A program made the position numbers and the translations under genes. Under the pieces are notes generated by a model. It ran no database searches, was not told the origin of the DNA, and worked only from the letters and a program-made list of their open reading frames with translations. Positions 33,601-43,880 of a stretch of DNA of 64,000 nucleotides are shown in pieces. The number at the start of each line of letters is the position of its first letter. The stretch's first letter is position 1. The stretch comes from Ascaphus truei (lineage: Eukaryota; Chordata; Amphibia; Anura; Ascaphidae). The stretch is from NCBI GenBank assembly GCA_036426205.1, contig CM071567.1, positions 288,568,141 through 288,632,140 of the forward strand. The letters run 5' to 3'.

Positions 33601-34702
33601 GTTATAAAACGTATGGAAACATGTTAGTTGTTACTTATGACACAGTAGAATTACATAGTAACACAGCAGAGATTAACATGCCATTTAATAATGTGTACAT
33701 TTATTTGTAGAACATGATGAAGAGGATTATGATGATGATGATGATGATGATGATGCCGCCGCCGCCATAGACACACAAATACAAGCAAGTGACCATGAAG
33801 AGGTTCCAATTGAAACTGTTTTACCGCCAAATCGTCCAGCAAATACCACATATGATGCAATTGTAGCTTCTGAGGGAAAAATTGTGGAAGCAGAAAATCG
33901 TCGCCATTCTGACCTGATGACAGTGCTGGAAAGGATGATTGCACTGCAGGAAGAAACAGTTTCACAATTGGCACATCTCCACAGAGTCTTCATTGAAGTG
34001 CCTAAACAGTTGCAAAAAATCAACACCTCATTCGAAGCATTAGTTGTTCAGCAAACACAAGCTAATTACTGGAGAATGACTAATGTACCACAATTCAACA
34101 CCTCACAGGCAGGATCTGTTCATGCAGGTCAGTTTTCACCACATGCTTCTGATATTCATTCACCAGGCCCAAATGTTACCGGTCAAGTAGCAGACATTGC
34201 TGTGCAGGTTCCTGACGACATCCTACCGCTGCCATCTGTACAAATTCAGCAGCTGATACCTACAAAGGAGGCCACAAAAAGAAAACACAAGCAGTTACTA
34301 CTGACCAGTTTTTGGTCAAAAACAACAAAAGACACACATGAAACAGACCAACCATCACTTGTGCAGTGTCTACCAACTTGCTCACATGTGTCAGTGGGCA
34401 CAAGCCCTGTCCGTGAACAGTCACTACCCAAAAGCCCTGTAGGTGAGTCACTGCCCAAAAGCCCTGTAGGTGAGTCACTGGCCACAAGCCCTGTAGGTGA
34501 GTCACTGCCCAAAAGCCCTGTAGGTGAGTCACTGCCCAAAAGCCCTGTAGGTGAGTCACTGGCCACAAGCCCTGCCCGTGAAGTGCCAGAGGCCACTCAA
34601 AGTGGCTCTGTTGTGGCTAAAGTTGGTGGCAAAAAAAAAAGGAAAATTCAAGAGACAACAAGCAGGCCTGTTACTCGCTCGCAAAAGGAAAAAAATAAAT
34701 AA
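30640..34702 (+). CDS. Myb/SANT-like DNA-binding protein, Harbinger/NAIF1 type, 4 exons, 650 codons
   Basis: Exons 30,640-31,216, 31,567-31,872, 33,268-33,345 and 33,711-34,702 join into one open frame of 1,953 bases including TAA. All three introns are phase 1, with donors AG/gtaagt, AG/gtgaga, AG/gtgagt and acceptors caag, atag, gtag. The ATG (MPAKRGK) has A at -3. Residues about 30-120 are a low-complexity G/S/A/V minisatellite. The Myb-like trihelix spans the first intron: RFNDQENTALVTGILEHY, then RKEMWDTIVIGVNACG, KRNCHKRFDDIRSKLKKK, then GTGGGP. After an acidic Asp run comes a helical segment (MTVLERMIALQEETVSQLAHL), then six copies of SPVGES(L)PK/ATS and a basic tail. The AATAAA signal overlaps the stop codon. 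It probably binds transposon ends and brings transposase to the nucleus, as known for the family. Whether it is an active transposon gene or domesticated is open. Confidence 0.78.
30745..30985 (+). repeat. Coding minisatellite in exon 1 (G/S/A/V)
   Basis: Variants of gggagtgggagtgctgttgct repeat about ten times in frame, encoding (A)GSGSAVA units. The opposite strand is open too (T/P/S-rich), which is a by-product of the repeat and not a gene. Confidence 0.85.
34428..34577 (+). repeat. 27-bp coding tandem repeat in exon 4
   Basis: Units of agccctgtaggtgagtcact plus 7 bases encode SPVGESLPK or SPVGESLAT, five perfect or near-perfect copies with degenerate edge copies (SPVREQ, SPAREV). Each perfect unit contains GTAG/GTGAGT, a near-ideal 5' splice site. 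Confidence 0.92.
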
Positions 34703-35037
34703 ATTTTATAATTCACAAAATATGTCTTTGGCCTTGTTTTGTTGACTTCAGATTATCTAATTACTATTGTATGTATGCTGAAGACTGTGTTGTTTCCAAA
34801 CTTTCAAGTATGTTCTTGTACACGTGAAGTTTTGGAAATGTTAACACTCCTAATTAATGAATAGTGTTATAAATATTGATGTATTAATCGTCTGTTCAGT
34901 AATGGTCCACCAGGAGCCAGTTGCTAAGTTTAGAGAAGCTGCCATTGACTTTGCAGCAAAACATTGCATTTGGGTGTGTTAATTGATGTAATCATTGCAT
35001 GTGCATATTATTTTCATGCAATTATAAAAGCACCTAT
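34703..35037. other. 3' flank of the Myb-like gene
   Basis: AT-rich, with no recognisable frame. I looked here for an inverted copy of the 30,149 terminus and did not find one. Confidence 0.4.
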
Positions 35038-36930
35038 TTAACGGCTGCTACAATACTGGGGCCGCGTGCGCGCTTCTCCCGCGCATGCGCGAACGCCTAA
35101 TGGCCACCGCAACCTCTCTCTTCCCTGTCCTGCCCTCGCGCGATCTCTCTGGGGCTGCCTTAACTTTCTACCCCTCTCTGCGCATGCGCGATCCCTCTGG
35201 GGCCTTCCCTGCGCTTGCCGGTCCCTGCGCATGCGCGAACCTACGCGCAATGGCGGCGCCCTCTCCTCCATCCGCCGGGCCGGTGGCAACGCGATCGCGG
35301 CCTTAGCGATGGCCCGATCGCGTCCCCGGCAACCGGCCTTCACCACAGGGCAACGCGCTACTGCCTGCACTGGCCCCCACCCTCGCGAAGTGCCGGCGGG
35401 TCCGTCGCAGCCTCCAGCGGCACCCGCTACCACACGGCACTCGCGGAGGGGTGCCAGCAAATGAATTTTTACCTCAGGGCTACATTCTCCCCCTCGCAGA
35501 ATCCCAACGACCTCGCTTGGGTAGCAACCATACATAGTGTTACACAATGAAAAATGCATAGCAAACAGTACATCACATACAATAGGCATTTGTTCACCGG
35601 TACCCAACATACCCGCATGGATACCCGAGGCCAGCTGAGTCTCAGAGTGGAGTGCCCCTAACTGATTGGGTGAGGGTATCCCACCTTGACTCCTGCGAGT
35701 CTTTTGGAGCTCAAGATCAGTTTCTTCCGTCAAAACACCGCCTCCCCCTCGCGAGAAAAATAGTAAGGGGCCCTGGGTATTGACCCTTGCCGGATCCTCC
35801 GGTCTCGTCTCACGGGAGACAGGGAGGTTTAGTCTCTTGCCTCGGTCCACCACATGGCGAACGAAGCACTCCATCGTGCGCATGGGAGAGGTCACAACTA
35901 CCAGAGCGGTCTCAGCACAGTCTTTATCCGCTCCAGCAATCCCTTTGAGAGGGTCTGCAACAGTGGTCTGGACACACGGGTCCCCGGAGGCCTCTGGAAT
36001 TAAGACAAACTGAGGACAAGCATAATTTACTGTAGGAGAGAGGTCCGGCTCCTCCTCTTCTTCCTCTGCTGGTTCCGCCGCCTGGGGCAGGATAGGCTTT
36101 AGGAACCAGGCCCCGCAACACTCACATTGAGGTTCCCACGCCAGTGCCTCCCTCCGGGAACAGCCACAATTGAGGCCAAAACACTGGGTAAACGTTTCTC
36201 CGTCCACCTCAGTTGACCTGAAACCTAGCTGTAACTGGGACGGTTCGACTCCCTCTTTAAGGGCTTCACTCAGGCAGGGGCACATTAGCACCATGACCTC
36301 TATTCCTGGCAATTTACAGGGCTCATACACATCAGGGTGTAACCCCTGACAGTCTCTCTCATCCTCGGGGAGGGAACACTCCATTTCTGCAACAGTGTCC
36401 TCTGCCGCTGGCGGTTTGGGTTGCAGGAACTGCGCCGCACAGTCAGGACACTTAGGCCCTTGGGTCAGCTCCCCAACGGCACACTCACATTCATTCAGAC
36501 GGCCGTGCAGGTATTCTTCCCCGTCTACCACGGTCATCGTGAGGGCAACTGGTGACTCAGATGCTCCGTCCATCCAGCCACCAGTCGCCTTCCAGGCTTT
36601 TAACGCACACGGGCACACCACCATTGGCAAGACTAAATGGGGGGCCCGTACGATTCTATACAGCCAAGGGTGTTTTTCTCGGCATCCCTTGCTTTCCTTA
36701 GGGGGAACAGAAATGGCTGATTTCTGCTCACGACACTCCCTCCCCCTGGTGGACTCTAGAGGAAGAGCAGCACAGTCTTTTGGGGAATGTTGCGAGCTCG
36801 GTACTGAGTCACTCACAGTGTGGGGACGGGGCTCTATTTTTCCCGCCAGTCCTGGACAACTGTTGGCAACATTTTCCCGCGCGGCCGGGAACTTAGCACG
36901 TGGCTTCCTCCGCCTTGAGGGCTTCCCCAT
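35038..36930 (-). CDS. Cys-module protein of unknown function in gag position of an LTR element, 630 codons
   Basis: One uninterrupted minus frame. I prefer the start at 36,930 because it sits in GCCATGG; an in-frame ATG 21 bases upstream is weaker. The frame starts about 70 nt after the tRNA-Thr-like primer site. Visible layout: basic N-terminus (RRRKPRAK); two tandem Cys modules, CPC (106-108), CEC (148-150), CPDC (161-164) and CPC (217-219), CGC (255-257), CECC (269-272), each preceded by a hydrophobic strand and containing VDGE; an acidic Glu run (about 290); then low-complexity Arg/Ala-rich sequence from about residue 510 that reads through GC-rich gcgcatgcgc DNA. The Cys spacing suggests paired metal-binding ribbons. 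I recognise no Gag, protease or Env motif. The C-terminal third may be translated chance. No function is claimed. Confidence 0.5.
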   Translation of the reverse strand: MGKPSRRRKPRAKFPAARENVANSCPGLAGKIEPRPHTVSDSVPSSQHSPKDCAALPLESTRGRECREQKSAISVPPKESKGCREKHPWLYRIVRAPHLVLPMVVCPCALKAWKATGGWMDGASESPVALTMTVVDGEEYLHGRLNECECAVGELTQGPKCPDCAAQFLQPKPPAAEDTVAEMECSLPEDERDCQGLHPDVYEPCKLPGIEVMVLMCPCLSEALKEGVEPSQLQLGFRSTEVDGETFTQCFGLNCGCSRREALAWEPQCECCGAWFLKPILPQAAEPAEEEEEEPDLSPTVNYACPQFVLIPEASGDPCVQTTVADPLKGIAGADKDCAETALVVVTSPMRTMECFVRHVVDRGKRLNLPVSRETRPEDPARVNTQGPLLFFSRGGGGVLTEETDLELQKTRRSQGGIPSPNQLGALHSETQLASGIHAGMLGTGEQMPIVCDVLFAMHFSLCNTMYGCYPSEVVGILRGGECSPEVKIHLLAPLRECRVVAGAAGGCDGPAGTSRGWGPVQAVARCPVVKAGCRGRDRAIAKAAIALPPARRMEERAPPLRVGSRMRRDRQAQGRPQRDRACAERGRKLRQPQRDRARAGQGRERLRWPLGVRACAGEARTRPQYCSSR

Positions 36931-36997
36931 GGCGAAACAAAAATAGGACACAATTTAGAACAAAAAAAAAACATACAGGGCACCCAGGTCTGATATA

Positions 36998-37016
36998 TCT
37001 CTCAGCAGCGCCTCCA
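36998..37016 (-). other. tRNA-Thr-like primer-binding site
   Basis: On minus TGGAGGCGCTGCTGAGAGA, two bases from the LTR edge (tgtagc, 37,019). As I recall the vertebrate tRNA-Thr 3' end (ATCCCAGCGGTGCCT-CCA), most bases match. The same site occurs at 53,953-53,970. Confidence 0.65.
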
Positions 37017-37018
37017 AA

Positions 37019-37270
37019 TGTAGCCCTTTTTGTGACACACCTCTTCTAAGGGACTACTGGTAACTGTATCACACCTGTGGCTCCAGGAGATCTGAGCCTC
37101 CGCTAGCTGGGAGCCTGGGGAAACCCTTACCATTTACCTGGTGCAGCGCCTGCACTTACCCAGGATCCCCGTTATGAAAGATAGCCCTGGGTAAGAAATA
37201 CAATAACACACATATATAATGCTAACACTTTACTGAACACACTTATAACACATTACATAACATCATGCTC
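37019..37270 (-). repeat. 5' LTR (edge) of the Cys-module LTR element
   Basis: Starts tgtagccc on plus right after the primer site, as the 53,973 LTR does with tgtagcatc. Contains gtgcagcgcctgcac, recalling tgtgcagcgcctccatcc of the other LTRs. The outer end is not defined, and no 3' LTR is seen left of the ORF, so the element is incomplete. Confidence 0.5.
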
Positions 37271-38136
37271 TATCCGCATCACCTTATTTTTTTACTGTTT
37301 TTTGTCCTATTACTTTTGTTTGGGTCTACTAGAGTGCAGCACAAAATACTTTATTTCTCCTGTTTTTGCTGAGCATCACAGAGTAAGCACCACCACATAG
37401 CACATATTTTTTTTTTATATATATATATATATATATTATATATCAAGTTGAGCAGGATTTTCTATCAAGCATTCTTTAGTTTCAAGTGTATAATAAGCTG
37501 TTTATGCAAATAAACCTTTCAACCAATAGGATAACCAATGCCTTATAAGAAAATAGGCTATCATCTATTTGTTTTATGATAATGTGAGATGTGGAAATCA
37601 CTGCAGAAGGGCTTTATTGTGCTATATATGTATTTATTTAAATTTTAGAACTACTGTATGTCTTGAGTCTTCCAACGACACAGCTGTTCCCAGTTAAGGT
37701 CTACTTGCCAACAATAGTAGTTACAACTTTGTAATCAAGATATACTGTATTGGTGGTAGATTTCTACAAGAAAAGCCTAATTCTGATTTATTATTTGAAC
37801 ACTGTGGTTTGGCATTTACACACTAGTAAATTTAACTGAAAATAAACTTATGAATAGTCCCAATTTTCCATAACAGATGGATACTAGGGAATACAGCCAA
37901 AATACATTAGTTGCTGAGATACCAGCTGGGGATTTTCTATCTTTGTTTAGGTGTATAGAAATATTTTTAATTTCAATAATTCTATTACTTTTATGGTGAA
38001 TATATATTTATGGTGAGTTTAAAAAATATTCAAAATATTGCATACTACACCAAAGGTGTAACAATGACAAGTACAGTATATTGTTTCTCAAAATAAGACC
38101 TTAAAGTTTAGACTTTGCAAGGACATATATACTACA
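37271..38136. other. AT-rich DNA with (AT)n tract
   Basis: (ta)n at 37,416-37,442. Otherwise no feature recognised. Confidence 0.45.
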
Positions 38137-38149
38137 TTAAAGATGTGCA

Positions 38150-38822
38150 AAATGGGGGCGTGGCCAGGAAGTTAACCAGAGCAGACGCATGTCAGCTCGT
38201 CTCCCGCTGCTTACTGCATAAAAAAACAAAAAATTGCCAGAAAACACCCCAAAAAGCATACACGCCAAGAGAGCCAGAGCCCTAATAACCATGGAGGGCG
38301 AAGGAGACCCCAAACATACAACGGGAGGGGGCCCGGACACCCGCATAAAAAAAAAAAAAAGCACCAACCAACCCAAGATGGTTGCCGGACCCGTGCAGTG
38401 GACTTGATAAAGCTACCAAGCGGAAACCCAATCACAGAGCTGCAGGGGAGGGATCTGCACACCCGGAGGAGGCCGATGCACCGGGGCCAGGAGAGGAGAG
38501 GTGAGGCTGCCTTCGGAGAGAGCATACCCATCGGAGGAAGGAGGAGGCGCAGGGTAGCTGAGAAAGAGTTCTGCCAGGATAGCCAAATCACCAAGAAACT
38601 GTGAGGTGAGCTGTGGGCTAGACAGGGAGAGACGTTAAGGCAGGGGAGCAGGCTTAATGGCCAAAAACAGGCACAGAGAACCCACAGGGAGACAGTAGTC
38701 CCATACAGGGACAAGAGCCAGCCCAATACCCTCCAAAATGTCTGCCGGCGGCCTGTGAGGGGAGACAGGCTGAAAAGAAGGCCAACCTGAGCCACCGTAT
38801 CTCAATAGAGGGAAGAACCATA
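38150..38822 (+). mobile_element. Possible L1-type LINE 5' fragment
   Basis: Opens with aaaatgggggcgtggcc, typical of L1 5' ends, with an internal poly-A run (38,346-38,360), a purine-rich GC-leaning leader and gaggagaggtgaggctgcc. No ORF1 motif is visible. It stops where the LTR begins at 38,823. Confidence 0.35.
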
Positions 38823-39454
38823 TGTAAGGAATCCGCTTCTGGCTTTGATTCTAGCCTTGCAGATCTCTGCAGTTTACAAAGTCTCCTTCTGGCAATCAAT
38901 GGCACATGTGCTGCCTCTCATTGCAGCTTCAGCCCTGTGCTCCGTCACCTCCCTCCTGTGATTGGCTTGCCGTCCTTTATATGCTGGGATTTGGCACTGA
39001 TTCAGTGCCGAGCATAATCCTTCTCTGGATGTTACTGTATTCTGCCACAAGCCTCCTGGCTTGCTTCGTTTGTTTACTAACTTCTCTAGTTCTCATTATT
39101 AATTCCTGAGTATCCTGAGACCTGCTGCTACTCTCCACGCAGAGGCCTGTTTCAGACTCCTGTGCTGAAGCGCTGTTTATTCCCCTGCCATTCAGCACCA
39201 GAGCTTTCTCATGTGCGGTCAAATTGTTTCCCCATTTCAAACATTTCATGAACTGTGAGCAGCTGCTGTTGCATTGGGGTACTGCATATCCGGCTGCTTC
39301 TACCAATACTAGGAGCCGAAGCATTAACATCATCATGTCTGCCTTGCAAATTGCTGCTTTGCAGGACAGCACATCTAGCACCCACGCTGCCATCATCATC
39401 AATCAGCATCAATCATCTACTGCACTGCTATTGATTATCATCATCCCTGTTACA
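38823..39454 (+). repeat. Gypsy LTR, same family as 62,960/63,138
   Basis: tgtaaggaatccgcttctggctttg followed by gcacatgtgctgcctctcattgcagcttc and cagtgccgagcataat matches 63,138-63,350, including gctgaagcg further on (39,163). It ends near tgttaca (39,454). I see no clear target duplication and no second LTR. The plus element contains gccgagcataa, the self-primer-like motif. Confidence 0.7.
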
Positions 39455-39819
39455 CCAAGTCGATCTAAATACCCATCATAATTAAGTGCATTGCCACCGT
39501 GAGACTATAGTGATTGTGTTGTGGGGATAGCAGTTGTGTTAAGTCTACTGATAGCAGTGACCAATTGTCTCATCACCACCTATGATATTACACTCTATTG
39601 TCTCATTGCTGTCTTTTGCTGGCTTTATACGGTTGCCTGCCAGTTTATTTGATGGGGGTCGAGGGTCATGTGAGCTCCTAAGTAAGAGGTGCCAAGATGG
39701 GTACCCAGCTTACCCCTTTTCACAACTGTTCTACATAAGCAACATTTACCTGTAACATGATCCTTTTTAGAGTTTAGAATAACACCACAATGGTTCTTGT
39801 TGTATTGAAAAAATGTGTA
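39455..39819. other. Nothing recognised
   Basis: Short unassigned interval between two LTRs. Confidence 0.4.
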
Positions 39820-39824
39820 CCAGG

Positions 39825-41437
39825 TGTGGCGGTGAAGGGTTAACCAGGCCAATAATAAAGGTATTATGCCCGGCTTGTTAACCCTAAACCTTATTGGAAC
39901 AGAAGGGGTTAAATTGTATGGTCACCATAATGCCATGTTTTCCCCTACATTATCTTTATAGTCCCTCTTTTGCAGCCCTAGAAGTATGCAGTAGTATGAA
40001 TGAATGGGAAATGTGCAAACTGTATTCGCGACACAACGGGGAGCTTATAGCGCTGTGCCAAGCGCTAATTGCATAAGAGTGCCTGCGTGTAACTGCATTG
40101 AAGATGGGTATCACTTCCTCGACCACAGACGTCGAAACCGCAAAGTCAATTGAACAAGTGGTCTGCGGTCTAGCTGAAGTACTCGAGTGCTACAATGTAT
40201 CCAGCTGTCTTGTTATCCACTTAAATTTAATTGGAGAAGTGCATCTGCGATTACCGATCAAAGCCAGCACGGACACATTGCATGCCAGCTTGTAACCCAG
40301 AATGATTATAGGTCAAACCGTAGCCCACATCACAGAGCCCTTTAAATTAAGTGATAACTCACGCTAGGAAAAAGCTAGCACTCTCATTTTTGGAGTGCAG
40401 CTACTTAACAAAGTTCCATGAACATACATATGAGTTTTACATTTGTTGCACATACAGAACATGTGTATAAAAATAAACTGTATTTCCATGGTGTTTTAAA
40501 TGTAAAGGCAGGAACCCTTTCCTGCCGGCCCGGCAATGAATCCATTAACATGCCCATATGTTATGGATGAATGAACTGAGGGATTTTTCATCTCCATACC
40601 TCAAAGTGCACCCTGCTAAATTGGTGCCCCCGTGTCTAGAGAAGTCCGGAGTTGAAAAACCTCAGAGACCCGAGGTGTTAGGGTGGCCGGATTATTTCCA
40701 ATTATCAGATACCGGTGCAAAGTATGGGCACTTCACACTTGGTAGCCCAACCCCAGACTTACTGTCGCCAGGTATGAGGTTGGGCCCGGTATGCTAAGCA
40801 GCTCAGGTGTCAGGTTGGGGAATGCTCTTAGCAGACCGGGAAGCAACGTTTGCCTGTTCTAGGAACTCCTGGTAAGTCGGGGATAGGTGGAAAAAATTGT
40901 TCCCACGGACGATTGGCTGGGTATGTTAAAGATAGGACCCTTAACCCTATAAACACGCTTGCAGCCCAATCCTAGTCAGATTAACCTGATTCAACCTAGA
41001 AACGTCCACATTCCAGCATCAGCGGTTCCGGAGTGTAAGGGGTTAACTACCCTGAAACGAAGAATTGCACCCCTCTTCCAGAATTCGTTTGAGCTGGGGA
41101 TTCCCGAATGAATCCTGTAAGGACTGTACAAAACTATTCCATTCGACAGAGATATAGGGGTGGCAAGTTGCGCCCCTAGCCAAGGATTGTCGCACGGCTC
41201 AAATCGCGCACCCACTTGCATGCGTGCAGGGGTGTAAAGAGACTTTGATGCTAAATCATTAGTTCCGTTGCATTTGATTTTGTTTCCCCATCCCAGTAAG
41301 TGTTTTATCCAGTGTAATTGTGAAGATTGTGGGTTTGTCTTAAAAGGAAATAAATGTAAATTTATTTTGCCCTCCTTGTTGTGCTCAATCCAGAATCCAG
41401 GTATTAATGTGTTGGTAAAACCTGGTCTACCGTGACA
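39825..41437 (+). repeat. Solo LTR with 5-bp target-site duplication CCAGG
   Basis: Ends TGTGGCGGTG and CCGTGACA, with perfect CCAGG at 39,820-39,824 and 41,438-41,442. Near the 3' end, aaataaatgtaaatttattttg gives a polyadenylation signal. The terminal 90 bases match the LTR ending at 19,000 and resemble the one ending at 11,864. No coding sequence, so it is a solo LTR. The 1,613-bp length is large. Confidence 0.82.
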
Positions 41438-41539
41438 CCAGGAGACATAACTAGTGTTTGTGCACAAATTAGGGAATGTAATTGTTGTCGTCCATGTTGT
41501 GGTTCATGTGGTGCGTGTGGTGGTGTTGGCTATGGGGGT

Positions 41540-41542
41540 CAT

Positions 41543-41610
<68 letters not shown>

Positions 41611-41611
41611 T
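41540..41611 (+). repeat. (ATC)n microsatellite
   Basis: About 24 perfect units. The apparent poly-Ile, poly-His and poly-Asp frames over it are artefacts of the repeat. Confidence 0.97.
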
Positions 41612-41959
41612 ATCACAAACAGAACCATGATTGGTCTCCCCATGAAGGCCTCCCTGACTCTCAAAAGGATACGTATTGTTGCCGGAGGGCTTTTGCCTAA
41701 ACCTGTCCAATTGGCCTTTTGTGCCTGACAGTCCTTCTATGCTATGTTAACCCCTTAAGGGATTACAATCTCTTGATCGGTCACTGTGGAATGTTTTCAC
41801 CGTTTAGAGTCTTTGCTAGTACAGAATATTGGTGAGGAGTTAGGTTGCTTTATTCAATTGTTAGTCAGAGGGATTCAGTAATTTCATGCATTTATTTCTA
41901 TTGTGCTATTTATACATTCATATTTACCTGACTTTACACTTGTTATTGTTTATTATACA

Positions 41960-42654
41960 TGTAGCACCTGTTCCCCCCTGCCATGGAAGATCTGGCCACT
42001 ACATAGTTATTGTCCCGGGTGCTGTAGCTCACCTGCTGGTTCAGGAGGTCTGAGTGGCTCTGCAGTTGTAGTTTTGGAGCAGCAAAAGGGAAGTCTTTTT
42101 CTATCTCTTTATTGTGCAGCGCCTCCATCCCACAAGGATCCTGCTATATGCAGGATGGTCCCCACAGGCAATACTCCTTTCCAATAACAAAACACCATAG
42201 TTGGTCCAATGGCAGGTTTATGGCATAACAGTATGATAGTTCTCCAGCCCTGGAGCAGACCCCAGGGGCTTGAGGCCCCAAGAGCCCCTCCCAATCACCT
42301 TAAACCTCTTGTAGGGAAAAGGGTATCACACTGTCCCATAATCAACCACACTCAATTTGGTGCAGTGTCAGCTTTTATACCCATCGGGAAGGGCTTATAA
42401 CCCCACCCCATATCAGGGCAGGTCCAGGTACTAACAGTCATCACACCTTATACATGTGACCGAGTCAGTACCCTCCCCAGGTATGACACTCCAACTGCCG
42501 GTTTAGGCCTGCTCCTGGATAAGCAACATAATACCCATCCTGGCTGCTACTGCAGGCTAGGCCCTGTGCAGGAAATTAACACCAACACTACCTGTTCCAA
42601 TCAGGACTTATAGAGTTGAGGCCAGTAGAAGGCTTTAGCCAGGGGCACTTGGCT
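41960..42654 (-). repeat. 3' LTR of the non-autonomous LTR element
   Basis: Plus tgtagcacctg to ggctaca. Followed by ctctccctctggtg, the complement of a polypurine tract. Its first 170 and last 45 bases match the right LTR, which lacks the middle. Confidence 0.82.
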
Positions 42655-42869
42655 ACACTCTCCCTCTGGTGAAAACCCTCCTCATGACCCCGCATGAGGA
42701 GCATAATTATGCACCATCAATAATTGTGCTGGCCCACAGCATTATAAAACACATAGCATTACAATAAATCACAATACAATGGTGGCTCTTAGGCAAGAGA
42801 AACTTTCGCCCGAGTTCAGTACTGTTTCTGCTGTAATACCTCCAGACTCATTATGCAGAACAGTATATC

Positions 42870-43316
42870 TGTCACGCTGTGCCCACCACAAACTAGACGA
42901 GACCCTTGGTACTGAGGTGGGAATAGTATAAACACCACCGACAGGCACGGGGATCCGGTCTGGAGTGTGCGTAGTTGAACTCGCCGGGTCAGGAGCGGAG
43001 AGAGTAGAGTCGTCGTAATACTTGCCAATGTGAGGGTAGGAGATGTCCGGAACGTTGGAGGTACAAGTCGCTGGGGTCGGTGCAGGAGAAGGTAGAATGG
43101 TCGAGGTCCGAGAGCCGAGTTAAGGATAAGAGAGTTGCGGAGGGTCGAGGATAGCCAGGAGGAAGAGGGCAGGGTTTGCCAGAAAGCAAGATGGCGTTGC
43201 TTGCTTCAGAATCCTTAAAGACACAGGATCTTGACTCGCAGCTAGAGGGCGGCGATCAGAAGTAAACAGGTAAGGAAGGGACACACCGCAGGGGGCGTGT
43301 TCCGCGCATCGTTACA
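42870..43316 (-). repeat. Chimeric left LTR of Gypsy element 2
   Basis: 42,870-43,156 matches 50,457-50,746 of the right LTR. At gaggatagcca the match ends, and ggaggaagagggcaggg onward matches 44,757-44,911 and 46,322-46,481 of the array LTR. It ends cgcatcgttaca, followed by a purine tract. Confidence 0.8.
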
Positions 43317-43429
43317 GTACCCCCCTCTTAAGGATCGAACTCCGAGCGATCCAAGAGACTTAGGGGCAGCGATGCATAGGAAGGTAGGCTCGCAGCTAGA
43401 GGCAGCGCCCGCCACACAGAGAATCAACA

Positions 43430-43660
43430 GGGAATCTTGACTCGCAGCTAGAGGGCGGCGCACGCCATACAGGGAGACATCAGGAAAACTAGGCAAGAGG
43501 GCAGCGCCCGCCACACAGGGAATCAACAGGGAATCTTGACTCGCAGCTAGAGGACGGCGCATGCCATTCAGAGAGACATCAGAGAAACTAGGCATGGGTA
43601 GAGAATACGCCACAAGGGGGCGTGAAGTTGACTCGCAGCTGGAGGGCGGCGCACGCCGTC
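43430..43660 (+). repeat. Tandem subrepeat inside the array unit
   Basis: gggaatcttgactcgcagctagagg followed by a ggcgc-acgcc-type stretch and gagacatcag recurs three to four times at about 105-120 bp spacing, and again, with deletions, at 45,020-45,240. Confidence 0.7.
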
Positions 43661-43799
43661 ACGTGTACGCGCCACGCGTGAGAGAATGCGTGACGCGACC
43701 GGGGGTGGCCGGGCTCCGTGCTACGAGTAGGGAACCGCGGGTGCGTGCATGCTCTATAAGGAGAGCGGGAACTGAGATGCGGCAGGTAAGGAGGGAGCA

Positions 43800-43880
43800 C
43801 GCCGCAGGGGGCGTGTTCCCCGATTCCTTACACAGTATCCCCCCCTTCAGGATCGGACTCCGAACGATCCTTACTAGACT
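43800..43880 (-). other. Second LTR-end/purine-tract-like junction inside the array unit
   Basis: gtgttccccgattccttaca followed by cagtatcccccccttcag and gatcggactccgaacgatcc parallels gtgttccgcgcatcgttaca followed by gtacccccctcttaag and gatcgaactccgagcgatcc at 43,297-43,350. The internal region therefore contains two diverged copies of the same junction. Confidence 0.65.

Larger units (their letters stand above)
30149..34900 (+). mobile_element. Probable Harbinger-type DNA transposon carrying the Myb-like gene
   Basis: It begins with gggcctcatgcagtaagcg, which has the look of a frog Harbinger terminus, and repeats atgcagtaag at 30,230. An upstream TATA-like catatttaaagg (30,403) precedes a single gene for a Myb/SANT-like protein. 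In vertebrate Harbinger elements this protein is the partner of the DDE transposase; human NAIF1 and HARBI1 are domesticated descendants. I find no DDE transposase and no matching right terminus before the LTR element at 35.0 kb, so the right boundary is a guess. Confidence 0.5.

Noticed and set aside
35066..35550. Plus-strand frames opposite the Cys-module ORF
   Set aside because: Overlap the GC-rich end of the minus frame; no motif and no start context.
38211..38795. 194-codon minus frame with many Leu and Ser
   Set aside because: Reverse strand of a probable L1 leader; hydrophobic composition arises from the purine-rich plus strand.
41504..41728. Frames with poly-Asp, poly-His or poly-Ile
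   Set aside because: Produced by the (ATC)n microsatellite in three frames.
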